From: Gracilibacillus lacisalsi DSM 19029
GTDB lineage: Bacteria > Bacillota > Bacilli > Bacillales > Amphibacillaceae
Direction: 5' to 3'
Assembly (NCBI RefSeq): GCF_000377765.1
Contig: NZ_KB898667.1
Location: forward strand, 233,680-297,679
Length of the DNA: 64,000 bases
In this document: one piece after another, positions 44,116 through 53,526 of the stretch
Layout: the number at the start of each line of letters is the position of its first letter
How positions within the stretch are numbered: the first letter of the stretch is position 1
Translations under genes and position numbers: made by a program
The notes under the pieces: generated by a model
What the model saw: only the letters and a program-made list of their open reading frames with translations
Told to the model about the DNA's origin: nothing
The model's database searches: none

Positions 44116-44210
44116 GATGAAGGACAATAAAAAGTAAAATCAGAAAAAAGTGTCCATCATAAAGGCGATGAAGGACAGAAAAAGTAAAAATCCTAAAAAG
44201 TGTCCTTCAT
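44116..44210. repeat. GATGAAGGACA/TGTCCTTCAT hairpin pair
   Basis: Two tandem units start at 44116 and 44167 (51 bp apart). Each has GATGAAGGACA, an A-rich loop, and AAAAAGTGTCC(A/T)TCAT, giving a stem of 8-10 bp. The same words appear in the hairpin after hemL (53718-53757). The rest of 44037-44307 holds only the yfhJ terminator. Confidence 0.7.
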
Positions 44211-44307
44211 AGCAAGCTGACGACTAAATATATCAGATATTCTTCTTCCTTTTCAGTGATTTAATTAAAATCTTCATAAATTTTGTACTTGTCGGTGAAG
44301 AAATTTC

Positions 44308-45297
44308 TCACACTGTATTACCATCTAAATTTAATTTATCCTGTAATTTTTTCTCGGAGAATACCCAACCTGTATAGGAATTCATAATTCTCATATTGTC
44401 ATCAATTTGAACGACCGCAACAAAGGGATAATGCCCTTCTGAACGGTAACGTAAATCAATGAATCGTACCTCGGTAAAGTCATCATACATATTGATTTCC
44501 CAACGGTAAATCGGTGAAAAAGATAGAAACGCAGAGATGTTTTTATCTTTCATTGCGAATTTCATAATCGGATCATCAGGTAGTGGTACCCGATAAAATT
44601 TATCATCAATTTCGATATGACCATCTTTCACTTTTCCAACAAAAAAGTGTTGATCAGTTGTTAAGGCAATTCTCCAGACATTTTGCTTGATAGTCGGAGA
44701 AGTAGCAATCTGTTCGACATGGTCAAAATTTTCGTGAATCATCTTTACAATTTCCCGCTTGTCGATATACCGTTTAATGTAATACAATACAATAATAAAA
44801 TAAATCATTAACCAGGTGTAGCCAGGATTAGCGCCAAGCAACCATGCAATGATCCCGATGACGTGTAGACTGAAAATGTACGGATCAAAGGTGCTGATAA
44901 AGCCATGCGCTACCCATTTTTTTGTAAAGGGCCGATACGCTTGTGTACCGTAAGCATTGAATATATCAACAAAAACATGTAGGAAGACGGCAAGAAATGT
45001 CCATAGCCATAAATGAATAAAACTAACTTCTGGGACAAACGAATGAATGATCGCGGAAATAAGGATACCCCAGAAAATAACAGCCGGGATGGAGTGGGTA
45101 ATACCCCGGTGATGCCGGATATATGTGGCATTATCACGCAGTTTTAGTACGGTATCAAAGTCTGGTGCGTGTGACCCTATTATCGTTCCAACCATTACTG
45201 CGGTAAAAAGGGTCGTATCTTGTTGTACAACTGGATCTAATGTTGCAATGCCCCCTAAGGCTATACCCATTGTAATATGAGTACCAGTGTCCATCAT
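44308..45297 (-). CDS. yfhP: Membrane-bound metal-dependent hydrolase (YfhP, DUF457)
   Basis: A 329-residue protein with about five membrane spans in the first half. Conserved metal-ligand residues are visible: THITMG, HAPDFDTV, RHHRGITHS and HVFVDIFNAYGTQ. The soluble second half is beta-rich. The family is YdjM/YfhP-like, with a presumed hydrolase activity that is not characterised. It is divergent from mutY with a 53-bp gap, as in B. subtilis. ATG 45294 is equally possible. Confidence 0.88.
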   Translation of the reverse strand: MMDTGTHITMGIALGGIATLDPVVQQDTTLFTAVMVGTIIGSHAPDFDTVLKLRDNATYIRHHRGITHSIPAVIFWGILISAIIHSFVPEVSFIHLWLWTFLAVFLHVFVDIFNAYGTQAYRPFTKKWVAHGFISTFDPYIFSLHVIGIIAWLLGANPGYTWLMIYFIIVLYYIKRYIDKREIVKMIHENFDHVEQIATSPTIKQNVWRIALTTDQHFFVGKVKDGHIEIDDKFYRVPLPDDPIMKFAMKDKNISAFLSFSPIYRWEINMYDDFTEVRFIDLRYRSEGHYPFVAVVQIDDNMRIMNSYTGWVFSEKKLQDKLNLDGNTV

Positions 45298-45350
45298 AGC
45301 TGCCCCTTTCTTGTCTTATTTAAATATTGTATCACGAAGGATGAATAACT

Positions 45351-46412
45351 GTGAAATATACGTCTACTATCAATATACCCCAATTTCAAGAGGATTTAAT
45401 CACATGGTTCGAGAAAGAACAACGACAATTACCATGGAGAGAGAATCAAGACCCGTATCGAGTATGGGTGTCAGAGATTATGTTACAACAAACAAAAGTT
45501 GATACGGTTATCCCATACTTTCAAAACTTCATGGAGCATTTTCCGACTTTAACAGCTTTAGCGGAAGCCGATGAGCAAAAGGTATTAAAAGCATGGGAAG
45601 GCCTTGGCTATTACTCTCGTGCTCGTAATTTACAAACTGCCGTGAAAGAAGTAGTAGCACAATATGATGCTAAAGTACCGGATAATCCAAAACAATTAGG
45701 TGACTTAAAAGGTGTTGGTCCGTACACAAAAGGTGCGATATTAAGTATTGCGTTTAATAAGCCAGAACCAGCAGTTGATGGTAATGTCATGCGAGTTCTA
45801 TCACGTGTTTTACGTATTGAAGAAGATATAGCCAAGCCTAAAACAAGAAAAACATTTGAAGCAGCGGTTCGGGAATTGATTTCAGAAGAAAACCCGTCTG
45901 CCTTTAACCAAGGTTTAATGGAACTGGGTGCATTAGTTTGTACACCGAAAAATCCGAGTTGTTTATTATGCCCGGTGCAAGAACATTGTATCGCATTTCG
46001 TGAAGGTGTGGAACAGTCATTACCAATTAAGAAGAATAAAATAAAACAATCATCACATACTTATTTTGTACTAGTTATTCAAAATGATACAGGCAATTAT
46101 CTTTTGGAACAACGACCAGATCAAGGGTTATTGGCTCAATTATGGCAATTTCCAATGGTGAAAGCGGATGAAGTGGATGAAAAACATCTATCAGCATATA
46201 TACAAGAGAAATTTCAAGTAGAAGTAGTAGAGATGAATGATCTTGAGCCGGTGAAGCATGTTTTTTCTCATTTAACATGGTTTTTGAATGTGAAGTATAT
46301 AACTGTAAAAGGTGAAATGTCATTACCTGGACATATGGAATATTTAACGAAAGAGGAAATTAAACAATATCCATTACCAGTATCTCATCAAAATATTTAT
46401 AAACAATTATAG
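45351..46412 (+). CDS. mutY: Adenine DNA glycosylase MutY
   Basis: A 353-residue repair enzyme that removes A opposite 8-oxoguanine. The catalytic Glu lies in WVSEIMLQQTKVDTV, the HhH is LGDLKGVGPYTKGAI followed by the catalytic Asp in AVDGNVMRV, and the [4Fe-4S] cluster ligands are C-x6-C-x2-C-x5-C (CTPKNPSCLLCPVQEHC). A C-terminal NUDIX-like domain completes it. GTG start behind AAGGATG. It forms the conserved yfhP/mutY divergent pair. Confidence 0.95.
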   Translation: MKYTSTINIPQFQEDLITWFEKEQRQLPWRENQDPYRVWVSEIMLQQTKVDTVIPYFQNFMEHFPTLTALAEADEQKVLKAWEGLGYYSRARNLQTAVKEVVAQYDAKVPDNPKQLGDLKGVGPYTKGAILSIAFNKPEPAVDGNVMRVLSRVLRIEEDIAKPKTRKTFEAAVRELISEENPSAFNQGLMELGALVCTPKNPSCLLCPVQEHCIAFREGVEQSLPIKKNKIKQSSHTYFVLVIQNDTGNYLLEQRPDQGLLAQLWQFPMVKADEVDEKHLSAYIQEKFQVEVVEMNDLEPVKHVFSHLTWFLNVKYITVKGEMSLPGHMEYLTKEEIKQYPLPVSHQNIYKQL

Positions 46413-46539
46413 CAAAATATGCTGATTGTAAAGGAAACTTCATAATAGAATAGTCGTTCTTAACCTCCACAAAAAAATTGATGTTTTTTGGATAAAATAA
46501 ATCATCATGGGTAAATTAATGTTCGTGGAGGTGATATTG

Positions 46540-46716
46540 ATGGCTAAACGTAACAATAACCAAGCAAACCCAAGCAAAACAAATGCTGCTGAAGTAAAAC
46601 GCCAAAATCAACAAGCTGCACAAGGTCAAGGACAATTCGGTACTGAGTTTGCTAGCGAAACTGATGCACAAGAGGTTCGCCAGCAAAACCAAAAGTCTCA
46701 ACAAAACAAAAAATAA
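46540..46716 (+). CDS. sspE: Gamma-type small acid-soluble spore protein
   Basis: A 58-residue Gln/Asn-rich spore amino-acid reserve protein. It contains one GPR protease site, TEFASET, between two related KTNAAEVKRQNQQ / ETDAQEVRQQNQK segments. It is shorter than the roughly 84-residue B. subtilis SspE, having one repeat less. GGAGGTGA before ATG 46540 sets the start. It proves a spore-forming host. The position between mutY and ygaC matches B. subtilis. Confidence 0.93.
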   Translation: MAKRNNNQANPSKTNAAEVKRQNQQAAQGQGQFGTEFASETDAQEVRQQNQKSQQNKK

Positions 46717-46730
46717 TGATACAGTCTTTA

Positions 46731-46776
46731 AAAAACTTGGCTCTTCCATGTGGAGAGTCAAGTTTTTTGTGTCTAA
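46731..46776 (+). terminator. sspE terminator
   Basis: AAAACTTG(G)CTCTTCC pairs with GGAGAGTCAAGTTTT, followed by TTTTG. Confidence 0.88.
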
Positions 46777-46839
46777 AATAACTGTTTACGAAATACATAT
46801 ACCACTGCCTCTCAGCACAGAAGATTCAAGAAGCTTTCT

Positions 46840-47144
46840 CGAGGACAAAAAGAGGGGAAACCAGCAAAAAGTGTCTTCGAGAAGCACTCTCGAGGACAAA
46901 AGGAGAGGAAAATTGCAAAAAGTGTCTTCGAGAAGCGCTCTCGAGGACAAAAAGAGGGGAAATCAGCAAGAAGTGTCTTCGAGAAGCGCTCTCGAGGACA
47001 AAAAGAGGGGAAATCAGCAAGAAGTGTCTTCGAGAAGCGCCCTCGAGGACAAAAAGAGGGGAAATCAGCAAGAAGTGTCTTCGAGAAGCGCCCTCGAGTA
47101 CAAAAAGAGGGGAAACCAGCAAAAAAGTGTCTTCGAGAAACTCT
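46840..47144 (+). repeat. Six-unit 51-bp tandem repeat
   Basis: Units start at 46840, 46891, 46942, 46993, 47044 and 47095, always 51 bp apart. Each carries CTCGAGGACAAAAAGAGG..., ending AGTGTCTTCGAGAAGC, so CTCGAGGACA can pair with TGTCTTCGAG. Because 51 is divisible by 3 the array is open in several frames (17-residue unit LEDKKRGNQQEVSSRSA), but no ribosome binding site precedes it. A further AAGCCTTTCTC / GAGAAAGGCTT hairpin is at 47199-47229. Confidence 0.85.
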
Positions 47145-47225
47145 TACCAGAATAATTAAAACGAAGGAAGTGCCCTCTGCTAAAACATGAAGAGATAAGC
47201 CAAGCCTTTCTCATTAGTAGAGAAA

Positions 47226-47290
47226 GGCTTGCTCGCCCGACTGCCCAAAACTAGCAGACTTTTTGCGAACGCCCTACTACCGATAACCTT
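47226..47290. repeat. C element, partial third copy
   Basis: The stretch CTGCCCAAAACTAGCAGACTTTTTGCGAACGCCCTACTACCGATAA, shown here as separate words CTGCCCAAAACTAG, CAGACTTTTTGCG and ACGCCCTACTACCGATAA, aligns with 9664-9704. Confidence 0.45.
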
Positions 47291-47389
47291 TCCTCCCCTA
47301 TTAAATAGACCATTCCAATTGTATTATTTTCAATTGTAAATATTTATCGTTATAATTAGTATTACTAAATAAAAGAAAGGAAGATACGA

Positions 47390-47917
47390 ATGGATGGCCT
47401 AGAACCAGGAAAATCAATTCAAATACAGAGCTATAAACATAATGGTCAGCTCCATCGTGTCTGGGATACAACAACGGTATTGAAAGGAACAAGTAATCGC
47501 GTGATTGGAGCAAATGATAAAACATTAGTTACGGAAAGTGATGGTCGCACGTGGATAACGAGAGAGCCGGCGATTTGTTTTTTTCATGCGAAGTATTGGT
47601 TCAATGTAATCGGAATGTTACGCGATGATGGCATATATTATTACTGTAACATTAGCTCGCCATTTGTCTTCGAAGACCAGGCGGTGAAATATATAGATTA
47701 TGATTTAGACGTAAAAGTATTTCCAGATATGACATATACGCTATTGGATGAGGATGAATATGAGTTGCATAAAAGTCAAATGAATTATCCAAAAGTTTTG
47801 GATAAAATATTATGGAACAATGTCGATCATCTCCTACACTGGGTAAGACAGCGAAAGGGACCATTTTCACCAGAGTTTGTGGACCAATGGTATGAATTAT
47901 ATTTAACCTATCGCTAA
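47390..47917 (+). CDS. ygaC: DUF402 nucleoside tri-/diphosphate phosphatase (YgaC)
   Basis: A 175-residue beta-barrel DUF402 protein. Relatives (Ntdp) hydrolyse nucleoside tri- and diphosphates with a divalent metal. The core is [71 protein letters not shown], with the acidic [10 protein letters not shown] metal site. GGAAG precedes the ATG. It is followed by ygaD, as in B. subtilis. Confidence 0.9.
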   Translation: MDGLEPGKSIQIQSYKHNGQLHRVWDTTTVLKGTSNRVIGANDKTLVTESDGRTWITREPAICFFHAKYWFNVIGMLRDDGIYYYCNISSPFVFEDQAVKYIDYDLDVKVFPDMTYTLLDEDEYELHKSQMNYPKVLDKILWNNVDHLLHWVRQRKGPFSPEFVDQWYELYLTYR

Positions 47918-47945
47918 TCGCAACATCGAAAGAGGTGAAACAGGT

Positions 47946-49697
47946 TTGGACAGTATAAAAAGATATATGCAATTTGTCTTCCCCTATAAGTGGAAGATCT
48001 TAGTTACGGTATTGATAGGGATCGTGAAATTCGGTATCCCTCTTTTAATGCCTTTAATTGTGAAGTATGTAATCGATGATATTATCGGTGCTGACGGGTT
48101 AACGCCTGATCAAAAATTATCGCAATTATTTTGGTTAATGGGAATCGCTGCAATTTTATTTATCGTTCTTCGTCCGCCAATTGAATATTATCGTCAGTAT
48201 TTAGCACAATGGACAGGGAACAAAATTTTATATGATATCCGAGAAAAATTATTTGATCATATTCAACGTTTAAGCTTGCAGTTTTATTCACGCACGAAAA
48301 CTGGCGAAATTATTTCCAGGGTAATACACGATGTCGAGCAAACCAAGAATTTTGTCATGACAGGTTTAATGAATATTTGGCTTGATATGATTACGATCTT
48401 GATTGCGATCGGAATTATGCTATTCATGGATGTATGGTTAACGATTGTAGCAATAGCGTTATTCCCGCTCTATGCCATATCCGTGAAGATTTTTTATGGA
48501 AAATTACGGAGTCTGACGAAACAAAGGTCCCAAGCATTAGCTCAAGTACAAGGTCACCTCCATGAGCGTGTCCAAGGAATACCTGTCACACGTAGTTTTG
48601 CATTGGAAGACTATGAAGAAAAAGAATTCGACAAACAAAACCAGAATTTCTTAGACCGTGCAATTGATCATACGGCATGGAATGCGAAAACTTTTGCAGT
48701 TATGAATACTATTACAGACTTGGCACCATTATTAGTCATTGGATTTGCCGGATATTTTGCGATTACATCTGATTTATCAGTAGGTACAATCGCGGCATTC
48801 GTTGGTTATATGGATCGTGTTTATAGTCCATTGCGGAGATTAATCAGTTCATCAACCGTACTAGTTCAATCGATCGCGTCCATGGATCGTGTTTTTGAAT
48901 TTATTGATGAAAAGTATGATATTAAAGATAAACCGAATGCAAAACCATTGAATAGAGTCGATGGAAAAGTCGAGTTTGACCATGTATCTTTCCGCTATGA
49001 AGAAGAGGAAGAAATGGTCTTACGGGATATTTCGCTAGATGTTAAGCAGGGAGAGACAGTCGCTTTAGTTGGTATGAGTGGCGGTGGAAAGTCAACGATT
49101 ATCAGTTTGATTCCACGTTTTTATGATGTAACAGGTGGACGGATTCTTATCGATGGTCATGATATTCGTTATGTGCAAGCACGCTCACTAAGAGATAAAA
49201 TTGGTATGGTGTTACAGGATAATATTTTGTTTAGTGAGTCGATTGCGATGAACATTCGAATGGGTAAACCTGATGCAACTGATGAGGAAGTAATAGCGGC
49301 TGCTAAAGCTGCCAATGCCCACCAGTTTATTACCGACTTAGCGAATGGTTATGATACGTTAGTCGGGGAACGAGGGGTAAAACTGTCAGGCGGACAAAAG
49401 CAGCGAATTGCTATTGCCCGTGTATTCTTAAAAAATCCGCCATTATTGATTTTAGATGAAGCAACGTCAGCACTTGATTTAGAAAGTGAGCACTTAATTC
49501 AGGAAGCATTGGAAAAACTAGCGTCAGACCGAACTACTTTTATCGTTGCCCATCGATTATCGACGATTACCCATGCTGATCGAATCGTATTAATTGAAAA
49601 TGGTGAAATCGCTGAAGAAGGAACACACCAGCAGTTAATGCAAGAGCAGGGCCATTATTATAATTTATATCAAGTGCAAGAATTAGATAATGACTAG
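47946..49697 (+). CDS. ygaD: ABC exporter with fused membrane and ATPase domains (YgaD)
   Basis: A 583-residue half-transporter that should act as a homodimer. Six membrane helices occupy residues 1-310. The ATPase domain has Walker [12 protein letters not shown], signature [15 protein letters not shown], Walker [13 protein letters not shown] and switch His in [16 protein letters not shown] precedes a TTG start. Substrate is unknown; multidrug or lipid export is typical of this MsbA-like group. Confidence 0.93.
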   Translation: MDSIKRYMQFVFPYKWKILVTVLIGIVKFGIPLLMPLIVKYVIDDIIGADGLTPDQKLSQLFWLMGIAAILFIVLRPPIEYYRQYLAQWTGNKILYDIREKLFDHIQRLSLQFYSRTKTGEIISRVIHDVEQTKNFVMTGLMNIWLDMITILIAIGIMLFMDVWLTIVAIALFPLYAISVKIFYGKLRSLTKQRSQALAQVQGHLHERVQGIPVTRSFALEDYEEKEFDKQNQNFLDRAIDHTAWNAKTFAVMNTITDLAPLLVIGFAGYFAITSDLSVGTIAAFVGYMDRVYSPLRRLISSSTVLVQSIASMDRVFEFIDEKYDIKDKPNAKPLNRVDGKVEFDHVSFRYEEEEEMVLRDISLDVKQGETVALVGMSGGGKSTIISLIPRFYDVTGGRILIDGHDIRYVQARSLRDKIGMVLQDNILFSESIAMNIRMGKPDATDEEVIAAAKAANAHQFITDLANGYDTLVGERGVKLSGGQKQRIAIARVFLKNPPLLILDEATSALDLESEHLIQEALEKLASDRTTFIVAHRLSTITHADRIVLIENGEIAEEGTHQQLMQEQGHYYNLYQVQELDND

Positions 49698-49727
49698 AAC
49701 CATCCGTAGCTAGCGGATGGTTTTTTC
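49698..49727. terminator. Terminator between convergent ygaD and ygaE
   Basis: AACCATCCG pairs with CGGATGGTT around TAGCTAG, followed by TTTTC. Confidence 0.9.
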
Positions 49728-50815
49728 TATGGATAAGGAAGGATTTTTCTGTTTTTTCTCTTAAAGTTGAAGTCGAGGTGCTCGTGAAATGTTTGATAAC
49801 TATTTAATATTCGCTGGAGATGGAGGATTTCTTTATGATATTCCATCAGTCGCGATGCAAGCGGTAATAGCGAGAGCCTATCTTTATCATCTTGTTCATA
49901 CACATGGATAAGTGTTTCGACAAGATGTGGAATATCAGGATCGGTAATTTCTTCTATTGATTTCGTAGGATTCTTTTTGATTTTACCCATCGCACTTAGC
50001 AACAAGCGCTCATGGGAGTAGATGATTTTATCTAATTCATCCACTAAAACATTTTGGAATTCTTTCGGAATATTTTCGACTTTATCGTCGTATTGATGGA
50101 AAGCGTATAAAGTAGCTAATGACTTTTTCGATGTATTAATCATTTGCCTAAAAATAATTAATTTGCGCATTTTCGGCATTCTAGTTTTTCTGAAATAAAT
50201 TCTTTCTTCACTAAACAATAAGTATGTATGATCAATATGACGGATTTCTGTTTCAATCCGGTCAATCTCGGTACGTAAAGCAGGATCATCTGATAAATGT
50301 CTGGTAGAAATCCGTAACCATTGTAAAATATCAGAGGTGATCTGATCGATCGACTTGAATAAACGCAATTCATATTTTGGTGGTAAAAATAACATATTCA
50401 CCATAAATGCTGAGAGGATTCCTAATGTTAATGCAGAAAAACGAACACCGGCAAAGTGTAATAACAACATTTCGGTTGTTTCCATTACCGCAAGAACAGC
50501 AATAATGGCTAAGGCAATCGTGTTTTCATTCATTTTAAAATACATACAAAGAGCAATAACAATAATAATGGCAAAACCAATTACAACAGGGTCATTGCCT
50601 AGTCCGAATACAACCATAGCTCCAATACCGACACCAAAAATATTAGCATAAATCTGTTCGAGCATGGTTTGAAACGAACGATATATATTCGGCTGGATCG
50701 CAAAAGCGGCAGCAATACCAGCATATGTAGCAGCTTCAATTCCAATTAAATCAGCAATATATAGTGCAACAGTGATTGCAAAACCAGTTTTCAGGATCCG
50801 AGCACCAAGCTTCAT
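49727..50815 (-). CDS. ygaE: Aromatic-acid-exporter-like membrane protein (YgaE)
   Basis: A 362-residue protein with an N-terminal membrane domain of about six helices of the ArAE/FUSC type (GFAITVALYIADLIGIEAATYAGIAAAFAIQPNIYRSF) and a C-terminal cytosolic helical domain (about residues 160-362). AGAAGGAGG precedes ATG 50815. It is convergent with ygaD, as in B. subtilis. Transport function is presumed from the fold only. Confidence 0.87.
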   Translation of the reverse strand: MKLGARILKTGFAITVALYIADLIGIEAATYAGIAAAFAIQPNIYRSFQTMLEQIYANIFGVGIGAMVVFGLGNDPVVIGFAIIIVIALCMYFKMNENTIALAIIAVLAVMETTEMLLLHFAGVRFSALTLGILSAFMVNMLFLPPKYELRLFKSIDQITSDILQWLRISTRHLSDDPALRTEIDRIETEIRHIDHTYLLFSEERIYFRKTRMPKMRKLIIFRQMINTSKKSLATLYAFHQYDDKVENIPKEFQNVLVDELDKIIYSHERLLLSAMGKIKKNPTKSIEEITDPDIPHLVETLIHVYEQDDKDRLSLLPLASRLMEYHKEILHLQRILNSYQTFHEHLDFNFKRKNRKILPYP

Positions 50816-51002
50816 AAAAACCCTCCTTCTAAAATTTGTCATCTTCAGTATAACAGTTTCCCCATTTTCGGTGAAATAAAGTGAGACTTCATCCTCTAAT
50901 GGTTAACACGTCATAAAGTACCGGAAAAATCCAAGTATGAAAAATGAGTGGAAGTGAACAATAGACATAGTACAATATAACCGTAGGATGGAAGGGAAAA
51001 AC

Positions 51003-52214
51003 GTGAAAGATAAAAAATTAGATCTCATTGCATTAGCATCAATACCACTAGTGATGACATTGGGCAATTCTATGTTAATCCCAATTCTTCCGATTATCGA
51101 AAAGAAAATAGGTATTACATCTTTTCAATCAAGCCTGATTATAACTGTATATTCGATTGTGGCCATTCTTCTGATTCCTTTAGCCGGTTATTTATCTGAT
51201 AAAATCGGGCGGAAAAAAGTCATGATACCGAGCCTTATTATTACCGGCATAGGTGGACTTATTTCTGCTTTTGCAGCATGGAAAATGGCAGACCCTTTTA
51301 TGGTTATTTTAATAGGTCGTTTTTTACAAGGTATCGGTGCTTCCGGTGCCTTTCCAGTTGTCATTCCCACTGTTGGAGACATGTTTGACGATGAAAAGGA
51401 TGTAAGTGCTGGATTAGGGATCATTGAAACATCAAATACATTCGGTAAAGTCTTAAGTCCAATCATTGGTGCAGCACTTGCTATTTTCATTTGGTATTTA
51501 CCGTTTTTATTTATCCCGATCTTTTCAGCGATTTCGGTTCTGTTGGTGATGTTGTTGGTTAAACCACCGAAAGAGGGTGACGAAGAGGAGAAACAAACCT
51601 TTAAGAACTTTTTACAATTGATCAAGAAAGTATTTCATGACAATGGAAAATGGCTGATCAGTACTTTTATTATTGGCTGTATCAACATGTTTGTCCTATT
51701 TGGATTTTTATTTCATTTTTCTACATTGTTAGAAAAGGATTATCAGATGGAAGGAATCATCAAAGGTTCCATCCTTGCTATACCATTGTTATTCTTATGT
51801 ATTGCATCCTATGTAGCAGGAAAGAAAATTGGCAAAAGTAAAATCGTGATGAAATGGGTAATTTTGATTGGAAATCTAATAGGGGGAGTTCCCCTGCTAT
51901 TTATTAAACCTGATGTTACGATGATGTATATTTCGATCATGTTGTCAATAGCAGGAATAGGGATCGGAATCTCCTTACCAACATTAGATGCCTTGATTAC
52001 AGAAGGTGTAAAAAAAGATGTTCGAGGAACGGTAACGTCATTATACAGCAGCATGCGTTTTTTAGGTGTTGCTGCTGGACCACCGATAATCGCTATTTTT
52101 ATTGAAAAAAATCCTGACTGGATGTATTACTTTTTAGCAGGGCTGAGTGCAATTGCGATTTTGATTACCTTTTTTGCAATTAAACCAAGTGCAGAGGAAA
52201 GCAGTCAATCATAA
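51003..52214 (+). CDS. MFS transporter (drug-efflux type)
   Basis: A 403-residue major facilitator with 12 spans. Motif A is GYLSDKIGRKK between spans 2 and 3, and the antiporter motif C-like GLGIIETSNTFGKVLSPIIGAAL lies in span 5. This places it in the DHA1 12-span drug-efflux group. GGAAGGG 6 nt before GTG 51003 makes it the likely start, over an ATG at 50988. It lies between ygaE and hemL, where B. subtilis has no such gene. Confidence 0.85.
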   Translation: MKDKKLDLIALASIPLVMTLGNSMLIPILPIIEKKIGITSFQSSLIITVYSIVAILLIPLAGYLSDKIGRKKVMIPSLIITGIGGLISAFAAWKMADPFMVILIGRFLQGIGASGAFPVVIPTVGDMFDDEKDVSAGLGIIETSNTFGKVLSPIIGAALAIFIWYLPFLFIPIFSAISVLLVMLLVKPPKEGDEEEKQTFKNFLQLIKKVFHDNGKWLISTFIIGCINMFVLFGFLFHFSTLLEKDYQMEGIIKGSILAIPLLFLCIASYVAGKKIGKSKIVMKWVILIGNLIGGVPLLFIKPDVTMMYISIMLSIAGIGIGISLPTLDALITEGVKKDVRGTVTSLYSSMRFLGVAAGPPIIAIFIEKNPDWMYYFLAGLSAIAILITFFAIKPSAEESSQS

Positions 52215-52252
52215 AGCACCCCCGTTTCATTTGATTGAAACGGGGGTGTTAT
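52215..52252. terminator. Terminator between convergent genes
   Basis: ACCCCCGTTTC pairs with GAAACGGGGGT around ATTTGATT. Confidence 0.88.
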
Positions 52253-52254
52253 GT

Positions 52255-52767
52255 TTATTGTTTGGTAGGGATATTAGTGTGTAATGGTGGCGTGATTAAC
52301 CAGCCTTTTTCTTTATTTAATCGCAGCATTTTCGCTCCAGCTTGAGCCTGATTCATATGGAATTGACCAAAAAGCATGGCAATATCTTCACGTGTAGATT
52401 GTCCAATAATGGTACTGCAAGCTACAAGACATTTGGCGATATTTGCTGAGATTGCTGCACTGATCTCCGCGTCATTAAATCTAGCTCCGACCGGGATATC
52501 TTCTAATGTTGCATATGAGCGTTCCGGTGGAGAAGGTGGTAAGGCAATACCATTTACTTTTAATATTTCCTCAATTCGTTCACTTTCTTGTTTGATTAAG
52601 GAAATACCATCATCCAATTGTTTCTTTAGATCTTGATCTCCACAATGATTCTGAAATGTTTGGTATGTGGCATAGTTACTTTTTGTAGCTAATAAATATG
52701 CCCAAATGCTTGCAATTTCACCATAATGTAATGGTTGTTTTTTGGGATCACCTGATAAAATGCCCAT
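52255..52767 (-). CDS. DUF3231 family protein (single domain)
   Basis: A 170-residue helical protein with one DUF3231 unit: PLHYGEIASIWAYLLATKSNYATYQTFQNHCGDQDLKKQL...PSPPERSYATLEDIPVGARFNDAEISAAISANIAKCLVACSTIIGQSTREDIAMLFGQFHMNQAQAGAKMLRLNKEKGWL. AAGGAGGG precedes the ATG. It is encoded 12 nt after the Gln-rich protein, apparently in one operon. The CotF-like bundle suggests a spore or envelope role, which is inference. Confidence 0.83.
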   Translation of the reverse strand: MGILSGDPKKQPLHYGEIASIWAYLLATKSNYATYQTFQNHCGDQDLKKQLDDGISLIKQESERIEEILKVNGIALPPSPPERSYATLEDIPVGARFNDAEISAAISANIAKCLVACSTIIGQSTREDIAMLFGQFHMNQAQAGAKMLRLNKEKGWLITPPLHTNIPTKQ

Positions 52768-52779
52768 GATTTCCCTCCT

Positions 52780-53016
52780 TTATTGATTTAACTGTTGTTG
52801 GCATTGCTGACAAAGTTGCTGAATTTGTTGCAGCTGTTGAGCAGCATTACGCTCTGTTTGGGCCATTCCTTGTTGAACAGCACCCATGTTTGCTCCAGCT
52901 TGTTGTTGAGCTTGTCCCTGTAGTTGTTGAGCATTTTGCTGTTCTTGTTGTTCTAGTTGCTGTGCGATTTGTGTAATTTGTTGTAGTGCTTGCTGAACTT
53001 GTTGTTGATGAGGCAT
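52780..53016 (-). CDS. Glutamine-rich (46 percent Gln) small protein
   Basis: A 78-residue protein of which 36 residues are Gln, arranged in heptad-like AQQLQQIQQL runs that suggest a coiled coil or a disordered, aggregation-prone chain. Near the end there is an LCQQCQQQ pair of cysteines. AAAGGATG precedes the ATG. No family is recognised. It is the first gene of a pair with a DUF3231 gene, so it may be a spore coat or inner-coat component; this is a guess. Confidence 0.6.
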   Translation of the reverse strand: MPHQQQVQQALQQITQIAQQLEQQEQQNAQQLQGQAQQQAGANMGAVQQGMAQTERNAAQQLQQIQQLCQQCQQQLNQ

Positions 53017-53129
53017 GTTTTGTTCATCCTTTCGTATTTTGATACATAGTTATTTTGTGTACTTGGTATAAAACTATGCGTGTGAATAAAAGCATTTAGA
53101 TAACAAACAATATAGAGGAGGTGATAAGA

Positions 53130-53486
53130 GTGATAAGCTTAATTGTCAAAATAGTAACAGTACCAATTGTGTTGCTGCTAGCTATGTTTATGTCGGATCA
53201 TGTTAATTACGGGGCAATGTGGCAACCGTTTTTGATTATTTTACTATTAATAGGAAGTGGTTTGGCCTTAGAATATGCACTGTTGAATAGTGGAACTTTG
53301 TGGACAAGTGTTGTCCTCGATCTAATCACAGCGTTTTTAATCCTCTATTTTATTTCCAATATATTTGCAGGCGCCTATGTTTCATTCGGAGGAGCTCTAG
53401 TCGTATCAATCATTTTAGGTGTATGTGAGTACTTGCTACACCGATTCTTAATCCGTTCTGGAAATGTTGATAAAGCTCCAGCTTAA
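53130..53486 (+). CDS. DUF2512 membrane protein (YndM-like)
   Basis: A 118-residue protein with four membrane helices and the YndM/DUF2512 pattern SLIVKIVTVPIVLLLAMF..WQPFLIILLLIGSGLALEYALLNSGTLWTSVVLDLITAFLILYF. GAGGAGG before GTG 53130 sets the start; the GTG at 53121 lies within that site. Relatives are restricted to spore formers. It is transcribed alone. Confidence 0.83.
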   Translation: MISLIVKIVTVPIVLLLAMFMSDHVNYGAMWQPFLIILLLIGSGLALEYALLNSGTLWTSVVLDLITAFLILYFISNIFAGAYVSFGGALVVSIILGVCEYLLHRFLIRSGNVDKAPA

Positions 53487-53492
53487 ATAAAT

Positions 53493-53520
53493 AGGAGGTG
53501 TAGTTTCCACTACACCTCTC
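53493..53520 (+). terminator. Probable terminator after the DUF2512 gene
   Basis: GAGGTGTAG pairs with CTACACCTC around TTTCCA; the T-run is short (TCTTAT). Confidence 0.6.
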
Positions 53521-53526
53521 TTATAT

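Noticed and set aside
46649..47155. A 168-codon protein with 17-residue repeats, and an antisense 98-codon frame
   Set aside because: No ribosome binding site or family. The frames stay open on both strands because the 51-bp unit is divisible by three and nearly stop-free.
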